Under the pieces are notes generated by a model that was not told the DNA's origin, made no database searches, and was given only the letters and a program-made list of their open reading frames with translations. Below, piece by piece: positions 33,492 to 42,383 of a stretch of 64,000 nucleotides of DNA. The stretch is from positions 1 through 64,000 of the forward strand of contig WGNF01000002.1 in assembly GCA_016124615.1 (NCBI GenBank), written 5' to 3'. Position 1 is the stretch's first letter; every line of letters begins with the position of its first letter. Made by a program: the position numbers and the translations under genes. This DNA comes from Paracoccaceae bacterium. Lineage in GTDB: Bacteria > Pseudomonadota > Alphaproteobacteria > Rhodobacterales > Rhodobacteraceae.

Positions 33492-34082
33492 ATGGCCAGT
33501 GAAACCCACCAAGCGCCGAGCACCGCGCGGATCGAAGCCTTCAGCGACGGCGTGATCGCCATTATCATCACCATCATGGTGATAGACCTTCGCCCGCCCG
33601 TCGACGCCATCGACGCAGGGCTGGTTACGGGCGTTCTCGGGCCGATGGCACCGAAGCTGGCGAGTTACGCATTGAGCTTCGTGATCGTCGCGGTGATGTG
33701 GGTGAACCACCATGAACTGCTGCGGCTTGCCCCGGGGGCCTCCCGCCGACTGATGTGGTGGAACGTCAATTTGTTGTTCTGGATGTCGCTCATCCCGATG
33801 ACTACCGCCATTCTCGGCGAGCGTGTCTTCCTGCCGGCAGCGCAAATTCTCTATGCGGCCGTCGGCTTCGCCTGCGCGACCTCGTTCACGCTGCTGCGCA
33901 TCCATATCTTGAGGCAGTCCGGCAGCCTTGGAAATCGCGCGGCTTACCTTTCAATCGCTCGTAGCCTGGTCGGCCCGCTGTTCTATCTGGCTGCGATTGC
34001 AGGGACCTTCGCGGGTCCTTACGTCGCGCTGGTCATGTTTTGCAGTGTCATGGTCTATTTTCTATTTCCCCTGTTTCGGTAG
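33492..34082 (+). CDS. TMEM175-family (DUF1211) potassium-channel-like protein
   Basis: 196 residues with about six hydrophobic helices. The signature RIEAFSDGVIAIIITIMVID on helix 1 (R...FSD) is diagnostic for the TMEM175/DUF1211 family, whose bacterial members form tetrameric K+ channels. Helix 3 carries VAVMWVNHHELLRLA. The ATG at 33492 has GGAG six bases upstream (CTGGAGCCCGG). Function inferred from family. Confidence 0.88.
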   Translation: MASETHQAPSTARIEAFSDGVIAIIITIMVIDLRPPVDAIDAGLVTGVLGPMAPKLASYALSFVIVAVMWVNHHELLRLAPGASRRLMWWNVNLLFWMSLIPMTTAILGERVFLPAAQILYAAVGFACATSFTLLRIHILRQSGSLGNRAAYLSIARSLVGPLFYLAAIAGTFAGPYVALVMFCSVMVYFLFPLFR

Positions 34083-34326
34083 GCGAAGCTTGCACTCTGC
34101 CAACTCGAAACCTTTTGGCGCCACAGTCTGACGGATCGGAGCGCGATGGCAGGAATGCCGCTCGTCAGCTATCTGCGCGCCCGACCTCGACCATGTACCG
34201 CCGTCCTGAGGGCGCATGGCAACCCTGCGACCCTCGGGAAGCTCCTCCCGCGGTGGCGACGCCGGACGTTGGGCGAGAAGGGTCGCGTGCGGGCCGATGC
34301 GTGGGGCCCAGCCTTGACCCCGCCCC

Positions 34327-34710
34327 CTACCCCGCCGTCTCCACGCAGTGCCGCCGGAACGCCCGCTTCAGCATGTCCAGCTCGGCCCGCAGCAGGTCCA
34401 CCTCGGCGCGGATGTCGTCTTCCAGCGGGGCGCCGGTGAGGATGGCGAAGCTGCCAAGCCGGGTGCCGGTGCGGCGGTCGCGGATCAGGATGGTCTGCAC
34501 CCCCTCGCTCAGCGCCGCCGACGGGATCGGGATGCGCAGGCTCCAGGTCAGCCGACGGCCGGGCACTTGCGCCACGGCGACGCCCGCCACCGGGGTTTCG
34601 AGGTGGGTCACCTCGATGTCGGGCTGGTAGTTGCCATCGGCGACGGCGGTCAGCTCGCCGGTCCAGATACCATCCTGGATGCGCGCGGTCACAAGGGTCA
34701 GCTCGGCCAT
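34327..34710 (-). CDS. Small conserved protein, unknown
   Basis: 127 residues, mostly beta-strand-like (ELTLVTARIQDGIWTGEL; GRRLTWSLRIPIPSAAL; GVQTILIRDRRTG), ending in a helix (EVDLLRAELDMLKRAFRRH). No signal. The gap to the preceding gene (34720) is only nine bases, so they are probably co-transcribed and may act together. Family not recognised beyond this pairing. Confidence 0.7.
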   Translation of the reverse strand: MAELTLVTARIQDGIWTGELTAVADGNYQPDIEVTHLETPVAGVAVAQVPGRRLTWSLRIPIPSAALSEGVQTILIRDRRTGTRLGSFAILTGAPLEDDIRAEVDLLRAELDMLKRAFRRHCVETAG

Positions 34711-34719
34711 CGGGCCCTC

Positions 34720-35493
34720 CTAGAGTTCGGCGCGCGGGCGGCGGCAGAAAGTGACATCGCGCAGGGTGATCTGGTTCATCTGCGGCCCCTCGAAGATCAG
34801 ATCGACCCACATCCGCTCCACCCGCTTTTCGTTCATACGGGTGTAGGCAAGGTCGAATTCAACCATCACCTCGGCCTCGCCCAGCGGCAGTTCGCGCACG
34901 ATCTGTTCAACGTTGGGGCCATGCTTGACGTTGAGCCGGGCAAAGATTTCCAGCGGCTTTTCGGTTTCCACGATGGTGTCGAGGCGGATGAGGTGCTTCA
35001 GCTTCAGCCCCTCGACCGCCTGAATCGGCAGGTCGACGGCCAGCGACAGGAAGCTGCCGTCAAAGCGGAACACGTCCATCCTGAGGCCGAAGGGGGCAAG
35101 ATCGGCCTCGCGCTGGTTGCGAACCTGACGGAAGGTCAGTTCGCTGACCTTGCAATCGTGAAAGACGGTGGTGCCGGGCCCGATCTCTGTCTTGTTCTCG
35201 ACCGAGGCCATGCCGGGCACCGGCAGCGGCCCGCGCCAGACATCGGGGCGCCAGGACCAGTCGGCGGTGGCGGGCTTGCGCATGGCGTTGGAGCCGACCA
35301 TCGGCAGCGCCAGACGCCCCTCGGCCACATGCAGCACGCGGTCGATCTGCCGCTTCAGCGCCCGCGCACGGCCGCGCAACTGGCGCAACGCGGCCGGGTC
35401 GGATGCCTCGGCGCTTTCGGCGAACTGGGTCCAGCGCCGCAGCGACCGGCGCTGCAGCAGTTGATCCATCACAGCATCGACCCTTCGGCTCAT
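34720..35493 (-). CDS. DUF6478-like conserved protein
   Basis: 257 residues from the ATG at 35493 (MSRRVDAVMDQLLQRRSL), which follows AGGGGTGTC; the 441-codon ORF-track version adds out-of-frame sequence from the upstream gene. N-terminal helical part (10-65), then a beta-rich domain (WSWRPDVWRGPLPVPG; GTTVFHDCKVSELTFRQVRN; FRFDGSFLSLAVDLP). I recall this as a conserved Rhodobacteraceae family of unknown role. It is the middle of a lipoprotein/unknown/unknown set. Confidence 0.7.
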   Translation of the reverse strand: MSRRVDAVMDQLLQRRSLRRWTQFAESAEASDPAALRQLRGRARALKRQIDRVLHVAEGRLALPMVGSNAMRKPATADWSWRPDVWRGPLPVPGMASVENKTEIGPGTTVFHDCKVSELTFRQVRNQREADLAPFGLRMDVFRFDGSFLSLAVDLPIQAVEGLKLKHLIRLDTIVETEKPLEIFARLNVKHGPNVEQIVRELPLGEAEVMVEFDLAYTRMNEKRVERMWVDLIFEGPQMNQITLRDVTFCRRPRAEL

Positions 35494-35600
35494 GACACCC
35501 CTGACATCGTCGCCACATTGGAAACAATACGCGCGGATCACGCGGATCCGCCACGCGTTATTGCGGCAAATTCGTAAAGAAGCCAACCCCGGCGGCGGTA

Positions 35601-36257
35601 TCAGCCCAACGGTGCGGGTGTTGTGGCTGGGGCCGGGCTGGCGGCACGCACCTGCCCCACGAAGCGTTCCAGCGCGCGCAGGCCCGAGGCGTCGGTGAAG
35701 GGCGCCTGCGGCACCGAAATCACGCTGAGCGTGACGATATGGCCGTTCAGGTCGAACAACGCGCGCCAGTAATCGGGCGACACCGCCTGACCAGGGAAGG
35801 CGCTGGTATCGCGCGCATGCAGGATCAGCACACCGTCGCTGTGGGTGATGCCCAGCACCTTCACCGTTTCGGCTTTGCCCGACCGGCTGAGCGCACGGCG
35901 CCCCTCGGGCGAGCGAAAGAAAGCGCCCAGCTGCTTTTCGGAACCCTCGATGGATCCGCCGCTGGTGCCGACCGACACCGCCGCCGTCAGCACGGCGCGC
36001 AGATCCGGATGTTGCCCGTCGAGCGCGCCCGAGATCGAGGCGCAACTGCCCAGCAGCACGAAAGCCCCGGTATCACCGGCATGGCTGGCTTCGGGGTCGA
36101 TGCAGAATCCGGGCGGACCGGCCACCACCACCGCGCCATCCGCCGTCGCCATCGACGTGGGGGCGGACCCTGGAAACCCGTCGCAGCCGACAAGCACCAG
36201 CACCGTAGCCAAACCCGCCAGCTGGCGCGCGAAACGTCTGAAGGTCGATGATGTCAT
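35601..36257 (-). CDS. Lipoprotein, unknown
   Basis: 218 residues with a lipoprotein signal (RQLAGLATVLVLVGCDG; lipobox LVGC at about residue 25). The mature part includes GFCIDPEASHAGDTGAFVLL, then ASISGALDG and later YWRALFDLNGHIVTLSVIS. It is likely anchored to a periplasm-facing membrane surface. No enzymatic motif. 107 bp ahead of the DUF6478-like gene on the same strand. Confidence 0.75.
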   Translation of the reverse strand: MTSSTFRRFARQLAGLATVLVLVGCDGFPGSAPTSMATADGAVVVAGPPGFCIDPEASHAGDTGAFVLLGSCASISGALDGQHPDLRAVLTAAVSVGTSGGSIEGSEKQLGAFFRSPEGRRALSRSGKAETVKVLGITHSDGVLILHARDTSAFPGQAVSPDYWRALFDLNGHIVTLSVISVPQAPFTDASGLRALERFVGQVRAASPAPATTPAPLG

Positions 36258-36409
36258 GTCATGCGGCCCGCGCGGCGCGGGAGGGAGACAGTGTCGATGC
36301 CTCGAAACGGCTGGTCATCGTGGGACATCCTCGCGAAACCTCGGCGCATTCCGAAATAGCGGTGGACCGGGCACCGCACAAGACTTTCGCGCCCACGCGA
36401 CATCACGGC

Positions 36410-36961
36410 TCAGGCAGCGCGCCGCCGCGCGACAAGGCCAAGGCCCGCCAGCGCCGCGAGAAGCGCCATGATTCCGGCCGGAAGCGGCACCGGTGCCGGG
36501 GTCAGCGTCAGGTTCGCGGTAACGGTCGAGCCCGCCGCGTAGACGTTCGATCCCGCGAAGTTGAACAGGATGGTCTGACCGACCTGCGAGACGATGCCAG
36601 AGAAGGTGGCGGTCTGGGTCAGCCCGTAGATATGCTGCGTGATGCCGGTGATGCCGATTCCGTCGAACGGCGAGGGCGGCCCGAAGACCGTGTTTTGCAG
36701 GAAGGTGACGACGATCGACGTAGGCTCCATGTTGACGGTGAAGTAGGGGCCGCCCGGAAAGGCATCCTGCACCACATCCGAGGTGCCCGGCGCCACCGTC
36801 ACGTTGACCGGAAAGCCGTAGCCGGTCAGTTCGGTCGCGGCATCGGGGTTCAGGTATTTGATCGTGACGTTGTCGCCGGTCATCGTCACCGTCGCGGCGC
36901 CGGCCGATCCCGCCAGTGTCACAGCCATCAGGGCCGCTGCCGCCCAGTGTTTCGTGTTCAT
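36410..36961 (-). CDS. VPLPA-CTERM sorting-signal protein
   Basis: 183 residues. N-terminal signal peptide (AAAALMAVTLAGSAGA), a secreted beta-rich middle, and the C-terminal tripartite signal PVPLPAGIMALLAALAGLGL followed by VARRRAA: motif VPLPA, membrane helix, basic end. This is the TIGR03370-type sorting signal processed by an exosortase (XrtD type), commonly in exopolysaccharide-producing bacteria. No exosortase gene is in this window. The ATG at 36961 gives the signal peptide. Confidence 0.88.
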   Translation of the reverse strand: MNTKHWAAAALMAVTLAGSAGAATVTMTGDNVTIKYLNPDAATELTGYGFPVNVTVAPGTSDVVQDAFPGGPYFTVNMEPTSIVVTFLQNTVFGPPSPFDGIGITGITQHIYGLTQTATFSGIVSQVGQTILFNFAGSNVYAAGSTVTANLTLTPAPVPLPAGIMALLAALAGLGLVARRRAA

Positions 36962-37217
36962 GCTCGCCTGCTCCGGTACGAGGCTGATCCTCGCGGTTCC
37001 GTGAACCCTGGCAGGTGAGAGCGGCGAAACAATGATCCGATTGAAGCGGGATCGGGGCGGATTGTGGCACGGTCAGGATGCGGGCCCAGCGCCGCGGCGG
37101 GCCTTGCCCAACCCCGCAAGCCGGGCGAGGATGGTGGCCACACACCCATCGCGATTGCATTTCCCGCCCCCCCGGCTTATCTCAACCGGGCAAAAACACC
37201 CGAGGACGGCAGAGTCG

Positions 37218-38192
37218 ATGAACTGGATCTCCAACTACGTCCGGCCCAAGATCAACTCGCTGTTCTCGCGCCGCGAGGTGCCAGAGAACCTGTGGACCAA
37301 GTGCCCCGAGTGCGGCACCATGCTGTTTCACCGCGAACTGGCCGACAATCTGAACGTCTGCAGCTCCTGCGACCACCACATGGCGATCACCCCGCGCGAG
37401 CGGTTCGCGGCGCTCTTCGACGGCGGCATCTTCGTCGAGGTGAAGGTGCCGGAACCGCTGGCCGACCCGCTGCACTTCCGTGACCAGAAACGCTACCCCG
37501 ACCGCATGAAGACCGCCCAGAAGGCGACCGGCGAGAAAGAGGCGATGCTGGTGGCCGAAGGCGAGATCGGGCGCACCCCGGTGATCGCCGTCGGGCAGGA
37601 TTTCAGCTTCATGGGCGGGTCCATGGGCATGTATGTCGGCAACGCCATCGTTGCCGCCGCCGAGGCAGCGGTAAAGCGCAAGGCGCCGCTGATCCTGTTT
37701 TCCGCCGCCGGGGGTGCGCGGATGCAGGAGGGGATCCTGTCGCTGATGCAGATGCCGCGCACCACGGTTGCGGTGCAGATGCTGAAAGAGGCCGGGCTGC
37801 CCTACATCGTCGTGCTGACCCACCCGACCACCGGCGGCGTCACCGCCTCCTATGCGATGCTGGGCGACGTGCAGATTGCCGAGCCGAACGCGCTGATCTG
37901 CTTCGCCGGCCCGCGGGTGATCGAGCAGACGATCCGCGAGAAGCTGCCCGAAGGCTTCCAGCGCGCGGAATACCTGCTGGATCACGGCATGCTGGACCGG
38001 GTGACCCACCGCAAGCGCCTGCGCGATGAACTGATCGCGCTGGTCCGTCTGCTGACCGGCAAGCCCCCGGCGGTGCGCGGCGACCTGCCGCCGCCGAAAC
38101 CGGCGGAACCGGTCGAACCGGCCCCCGAGGCCGCCGCACCCCCACCGGCCGCCGCGCCCGACGCCCGGCCGAACGGAGCCGCCAAAGCGTGA
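37218..38192 (+). CDS. accD: Acetyl-CoA carboxylase carboxyltransferase subunit beta
   Basis: 324 residues. With AccA it transfers CO2 from carboxybiotin to acetyl-CoA, the first step of fatty-acid synthesis. The N-terminal zinc ribbon is clear (KCPECGTMLFHR...VCSSCDHH), followed by the crotonase-fold core (FSFMGGSMGMYVGNAIVAAA; LFSAAGGARMQEGILSLMQM; HPTTGGVTASYAMLGDV). The C-terminal ~35 residues are Pro/Ala/Glu-rich and outside the usual core. The ATG at 37218 gives MNWISNYVRPKI, typical for the order. Stop overlaps folC (GTGA). Confidence 0.97.
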   Translation: MNWISNYVRPKINSLFSRREVPENLWTKCPECGTMLFHRELADNLNVCSSCDHHMAITPRERFAALFDGGIFVEVKVPEPLADPLHFRDQKRYPDRMKTAQKATGEKEAMLVAEGEIGRTPVIAVGQDFSFMGGSMGMYVGNAIVAAAEAAVKRKAPLILFSAAGGARMQEGILSLMQMPRTTVAVQMLKEAGLPYIVVLTHPTTGGVTASYAMLGDVQIAEPNALICFAGPRVIEQTIREKLPEGFQRAEYLLDHGMLDRVTHRKRLRDELIALVRLLTGKPPAVRGDLPPPKPAEPVEPAPEAAAPPPAAAPDARPNGAAKA

Positions 38193-39484
38193 TCGACTCC
38201 CCAGTCGCGGCCCCGGTGGCCGTGTCCGATGTCATCCTTGAACGGCTGATGTCGCTGCATCCGAAGATCATCGACCTGACGCTCGACCGGGTCTGGCGCC
38301 TGCTGGCGGCGCTTGACCATCCCGAACGCAGGTTGCCGCCGGTGATCCATGTCGCGGGCACCAACGGCAAGGGCTCGACCCAGGCCATGATCCGCGCCGG
38401 GCTGGAGGCTGCGGGGCAGCGTGTGCATGCCTATACCTCGCCCCACCTCGCCCGGTTTCACGAACGCATCCGGGTGGCGGGCGAGCTGATTTCCGAATCC
38501 GACCTGTCGGCGCTGCTGGCGGAATGCGAGGCGGCGAATGGCGGTGACAGCATCACCTTCTTCGAAATCACCACCTGCGCCGCCTTTCTCGCCTTCGCAC
38601 GCACCCCGGCCGACACCCTGCTGCTGGAGGTCGGGCTGGGCGGCCGCCTTGACGCCACCAACGTGATCGACCGCCCGCAGATGACCATCATCACGCCGGT
38701 CTCGCTTGACCATCAGCAATACCTTGGCGAGACGGTGGCCGAGATCGCGGGCGAGAAGGCGGGCATCCTGAAACGCGGCGTGCCCTGTGTCGTCGGCCCG
38801 CAGACCGACGAGGGGCTGGCCGTGATCGAGCGGCAGGCCGCCCGCCTTGGCGCGCCGCTGCTGGTCCACGGCCAGAACTGGCACGCGCGCGAGGAAAACG
38901 GCCGCCTGATCTTTCAGGATGAACACGGCCTGCTGGACCTGCCGCGACCGATCCTGCCGGGGCCGCACCAGATCGACAATGCGGGCGCCGCGATCATGGC
39001 GCTGCGCTACCTTGGCCATTCCGAGGCCGCCTGCGAGGCCGCCGTCACCCGCGCCTTCTGGCCCGCCCGGATGCAGCGGCTGCGTCAGGGCCCCTTGCCC
39101 GAAAGCGCGCCAGAGGTCGAGCTTTGGCTTGACGGCGGCCACAACCCCGCGGGCGGTGAGGCGGTCGCCGCCACGCTGGCCGCGATGCCCGCGCGCCCGA
39201 CCTGGCTGATCTGCGGCATGCTTTCGACCAAGGACATCGGCGGCTACCTGCGCCCGCTCGCCCCGCACATCCGCCGCCTGCACGCCGTCACCATCCCCGG
39301 CGAACACGCCACGCTGACCGCCGAACAGACCCAAGCTGCCGCCACCGCCGAAGGCATCGACGCCGTCACCGCGCCTTCGGTCGCCGCCGCGCTTGCCGCC
39401 ATCGCCGCCGACGCGCCTGGCGCCCGCGTGCTGATCTGCGGCTCGCTCTATCTGGCCGGAACGGTCTTGCAGGAAAACGGCTGA
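38189..39484 (+). CDS. folC: Bifunctional folylpolyglutamate synthase/dihydrofolate synthase
   Basis: 431 residues, normal FolC size. It adds glutamate to dihydropteroate and to folates. Mur-ligase-type motifs: P-loop HVAGTNGKGSTQAMIRAG, YTSPHLARFHERIRV, LEVGLGGRLDATNVID and SLDHQQYLGETVAEIAGEKA. C-terminal DGGHNPAG is also typical. GTG start overlaps the accD stop, giving coupled translation; the accD-folC order is common in this group. Confidence 0.96.
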   Translation: MIDSPVAAPVAVSDVILERLMSLHPKIIDLTLDRVWRLLAALDHPERRLPPVIHVAGTNGKGSTQAMIRAGLEAAGQRVHAYTSPHLARFHERIRVAGELISESDLSALLAECEAANGGDSITFFEITTCAAFLAFARTPADTLLLEVGLGGRLDATNVIDRPQMTIITPVSLDHQQYLGETVAEIAGEKAGILKRGVPCVVGPQTDEGLAVIERQAARLGAPLLVHGQNWHAREENGRLIFQDEHGLLDLPRPILPGPHQIDNAGAAIMALRYLGHSEAACEAAVTRAFWPARMQRLRQGPLPESAPEVELWLDGGHNPAGGEAVAATLAAMPARPTWLICGMLSTKDIGGYLRPLAPHIRRLHAVTIPGEHATLTAEQTQAAATAEGIDAVTAPSVAAALAAIAADAPGARVLICGSLYLAGTVLQENG

Positions 39485-39521
39485 CTGCGATTTCTTTCTG
39501 GCACAAATACTCCACGGGGGT

Positions 39522-39542
39522 GCGGGGGTGTGAAACCCCCGC
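39522..39542 (+). terminator. Hairpin after folC
   Basis: GCGGGGGT and ACCCCCGC form a perfect 8-bp stem with loop GTGAA, 38 bp after the folC stop. No T-run follows, so termination is plausible but not proved. The surrounding ACAAATACTCCACGGGGGTG string resembles a repeat often seen between Rhodobacterales genes. Confidence 0.5.
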
Positions 39543-39637
39543 CTGCCCGGCTTCGGCCAAACACCCGCTGTGCATCCCTGCACCTTCCCCCGCCCGTCCG
39601 CCATCGCTACATCTGAACCCGGCAGCGGAGCGACCCC

Positions 39638-40666
39638 ATGACCCAGACCCTCGAACTCGGCCTCGACACCTTCGGCGACGTGACTCAGGGCCCGGATGGC
39701 ACGCTGTTGCCGCAGGATCAGGTGCTGCGCGATGTGGTCGATCAGGCCGTGCTGGCCGATCAGACCGGCATCGACTTCATCGGCCTTGGCGAACATCACC
39801 GGTCGGATTTCGCGATCTCGTCGCCCGAGGTGGTGCTGGCCGCAATTGCCGCCCGCACCAGCCGCATCCACCTCGGCTCGGCGGTCACGGTGCTGTCGTC
39901 CGATGATCCGGTGCGGGTGTTCCAGCGGTTTTCGACGCTGAACGCGCTATCGAACGGCCGTGCCGAGGTGATTCTGGGCCGGGGATCATTCACCGAAAGC
40001 TTTCCGCTGTTCGGCTTCGCGCTGGACGACTACGAAAAGCTGTTCGAGGAAAAGCTCGACCTGTTCATGAAGCTCACCCGTGAAACGCAGTTGACCTGGG
40101 ACGGCGAGACCCGCGCCGCGCTGAAGGGGCAGCGCGTCTACCCGGTGTTGTCGCAGCCACTTGGCGTCTGGGTCGGGGTCGGCGGCAGCCCGGAATCGGT
40201 GGTGCGCTGCGTGGTGCAGGACGTGTCGATGATGCTGGCGATCATCGGCGGCGACCCGCGCCGATTCCGCCCGCATGTCGACCTTTACCTGCGCGCCTGC
40301 GCCCAGATCGGCAACCCGGCGCGGCCCTTGGGCGTGCATTCGCCCGGCCATGTGGCGGATACCGACGAGGCCGCGCGCGAACAGCTGTGGCCACATTACA
40401 AGAAGCTGCACGACCGCATCGGCGGCGAACGCGGCTGGTCGCCGATGGCAAAGAGCCAGTTCGAGGCCGAGGTGACGCAGGGCTCGCTCTATGTCGGCTC
40501 GCCCGAGACGGTGGCGCAAAAGATCGCCGCCACCGCGAAGGTGCTGGGGCTGGCGCGGTTCGACATGAAGTATTCCTCGGGCCCGATGCCTCATGCGCAG
40601 CTGATGCGCTCGGTCGAGCTTTACGGCACCAGGGTGATCCCCCGCGTGCGCGAATTGCTGGCCTGA
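39638..40666 (+). CDS. LLM-class (luciferase-like) flavin-dependent oxidoreductase
   Basis: 342 residues, TIM-barrel bacterial-luciferase fold. Landmarks: ELGLDTFGDV at the N-terminus, FIGLGEHHRSDFAISSPEVV, RIHLGSAVTVLSSDDPVRVF, GRAEVILGRGSFTESFPLFG and QPLGVWVGVGGSPESVVR. It uses reduced FMN or F420 to oxidise an unknown small molecule, probably as a monooxygenase. Single gene, convergent with the GMC oxidoreductase. Confidence 0.88.
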   Translation: MTQTLELGLDTFGDVTQGPDGTLLPQDQVLRDVVDQAVLADQTGIDFIGLGEHHRSDFAISSPEVVLAAIAARTSRIHLGSAVTVLSSDDPVRVFQRFSTLNALSNGRAEVILGRGSFTESFPLFGFALDDYEKLFEEKLDLFMKLTRETQLTWDGETRAALKGQRVYPVLSQPLGVWVGVGGSPESVVRCVVQDVSMMLAIIGGDPRRFRPHVDLYLRACAQIGNPARPLGVHSPGHVADTDEAAREQLWPHYKKLHDRIGGERGWSPMAKSQFEAEVTQGSLYVGSPETVAQKIAATAKVLGLARFDMKYSSGPMPHAQLMRSVELYGTRVIPRVRELLA

Positions 40667-40669
40667 GCC

Positions 40670-42259
40670 TCAGCCTTCGCGGATCAGCGCCGCCGCCCGT
40701 TCGGCGATCATGATGGTGGGGGAATTGGTGTTGCCGCTGGTGATCGCGGGCATCACGCTGGCATCGACCACGCGCAGCCCCCCGATCCCGTTCACCCGCA
40801 GCGACGGATCCACCACCGCGCCCGCGTCGGTGCCCATCCGGGCGGTGCCGACCGGGTGAAAGATCGTCGTGCCGATCCGGCCTGCCGCCTCGGCCAGTTC
40901 ATGGTCGGTCTGCGCGTCGGTGCCGGGGCGAAACTCTTCGGGCGCGTAGCGCGCCATCGGCGCCTGCGCCATGATCGCCCGTGTCAGCTTGATCGCCCGC
41001 GCCGCCGTCAGCCGGTCACCGGGGGTGGAAAGGTAGTTGGGCTGGATCACCGGCGCCTGCCCCGCATCGGGCGAGGCCAGCCGCACTGTGCCCCGGCTTT
41101 CGGGGCGCAGATGACAGACCGAGGCGGTGATCGCCGGGAACGGATGCAGGTCTTCGCCGAAGGCGTCGAGGCTGAGGGGTTGCACGTGGTATTCCAGATC
41201 CGGCGTCGCGATATCGGGGGTTGACCGCGCGAAGGCGCCCAACTGGCTGGGCGACATCGACATCGGGCCGGATCGCGTCAGCGCATATTCCAGCCCGATC
41301 CGCGCCTTGCCGATCAGCGTGGCGGCCATCGTGTTCAGCGTCTTCGCCCCGGTCACTTTCCACGCGCAGCGCAGTTGCAGATGGTCCTGCAGGTTGCCGC
41401 CAACCCCCACCGCATCGTGAACGACCGGCAGGCCCATGTCTTGCAGATGCGCGCCCGGCCCGATGCCGGACAGTTGCAACAGCTGCGGCGAGCCGATCGC
41501 GCCAGCCGACAGGATCACCTCGCCCACCGCCCGTTCCTCGCGCAGCGCGCCGTTCTGGCGGAACATCACCCCCACCGCGCGGCGACCGTCGAGAATCAGC
41601 CGCTCTGCCTGCGCATGGGTTTCCACCCGCAGGTTGGGGCGCCCGGCGGCGGGGCGCAGGAACGCTTTCGACGTGTTCCAGCGCCAGCCCCGGCGCTGGT
41701 TCACCTTGAAGTAACCAACGCCCTCATTGTCACCCCGGTTGAAATCGTCGGTTTCGGGGATGCCCGCCGCGACCGCAGCCGCCATCCAGTCGTCAAGAAT
41801 GTCCCAGCGCAGCCGCTGTTCTTCCACCCGCCACTCGCCGCCCGCGCCATGCAGCGCCGAGGCGCCGCCGAAATAATCTTCGGACTTCAGGAAATAGGGC
41901 AGCACATCATCCCAGCCCCAGCCGGTATTGCCCATCTGCCGCCAGCCGTCATAGTCAGCCGCCTGACCCCGCAGATAGAGCATCCCGTTGATCGAGGAAC
42001 AGCCGCCCAGCACCCGCCCGCGCGGGTAAAGCAGGGTGCGCCCGCCCAAGTGCGGCTCTGCCGCGGTGCGAAACATCCAGTCGGTGCGCGGGTTGCCGAT
42101 GCAGTAGAGGTAGCCGATGGGAATATGGATCCAGGGGTAGTTGTCCTTCCCCCCTGCCTCCAGCAGCAGCACCCTTATCTTGGGGTCCTCGCTCAGCCGG
42201 TTCGCCAGCACGCAGCCGGCCGAACCCGCGCCGACGATGATGTAATCCCAGTCTGCCAT
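40670..42259 (-). CDS. GMC-family FAD-dependent oxidoreductase (alcohol/choline dehydrogenase-like)
   Basis: 529 residues. The N-terminal FAD site [21 protein letters not shown] signature 1 ([20 protein letters not shown]), signature 2 ([17 protein letters not shown]) and the C-terminal catalytic-His segment [10 protein letters not shown] are all present. Closest by pattern to alcohol dehydrogenases of the AlkJ/BetA kind, which oxidise primary alcohols and pass electrons to quinone. Divergent from the FadH-like gene; substrate not known. Confidence 0.93.
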   Translation of the reverse strand: MADWDYIIVGAGSAGCVLANRLSEDPKIRVLLLEAGGKDNYPWIHIPIGYLYCIGNPRTDWMFRTAAEPHLGGRTLLYPRGRVLGGCSSINGMLYLRGQAADYDGWRQMGNTGWGWDDVLPYFLKSEDYFGGASALHGAGGEWRVEEQRLRWDILDDWMAAAVAAGIPETDDFNRGDNEGVGYFKVNQRRGWRWNTSKAFLRPAAGRPNLRVETHAQAERLILDGRRAVGVMFRQNGALREERAVGEVILSAGAIGSPQLLQLSGIGPGAHLQDMGLPVVHDAVGVGGNLQDHLQLRCAWKVTGAKTLNTMAATLIGKARIGLEYALTRSGPMSMSPSQLGAFARSTPDIATPDLEYHVQPLSLDAFGEDLHPFPAITASVCHLRPESRGTVRLASPDAGQAPVIQPNYLSTPGDRLTAARAIKLTRAIMAQAPMARYAPEEFRPGTDAQTDHELAEAAGRIGTTIFHPVGTARMGTDAGAVVDPSLRVNGIGGLRVVDASVMPAITSGNTNSPTIMIAERAAALIREG

Positions 42260-42383
42260 CTTGCGTTCCCCCCAAGCCGGACGTTAGGGGCGCGCGCGGA
42301 CGGCAACAAGGGGCTGACGCGGCGTTTGGCGTGACAAGCGGCCGATGCCGACGCAGGATCGCGCCAACCGCTGGGAGGCTTCG

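Noticed and set aside
34083-34326. Possible gene between the TMEM175-like gene and the 34327 gene
   Set aside because: Only Arg/Pro-rich shadows; no ribosome site or family resemblance.
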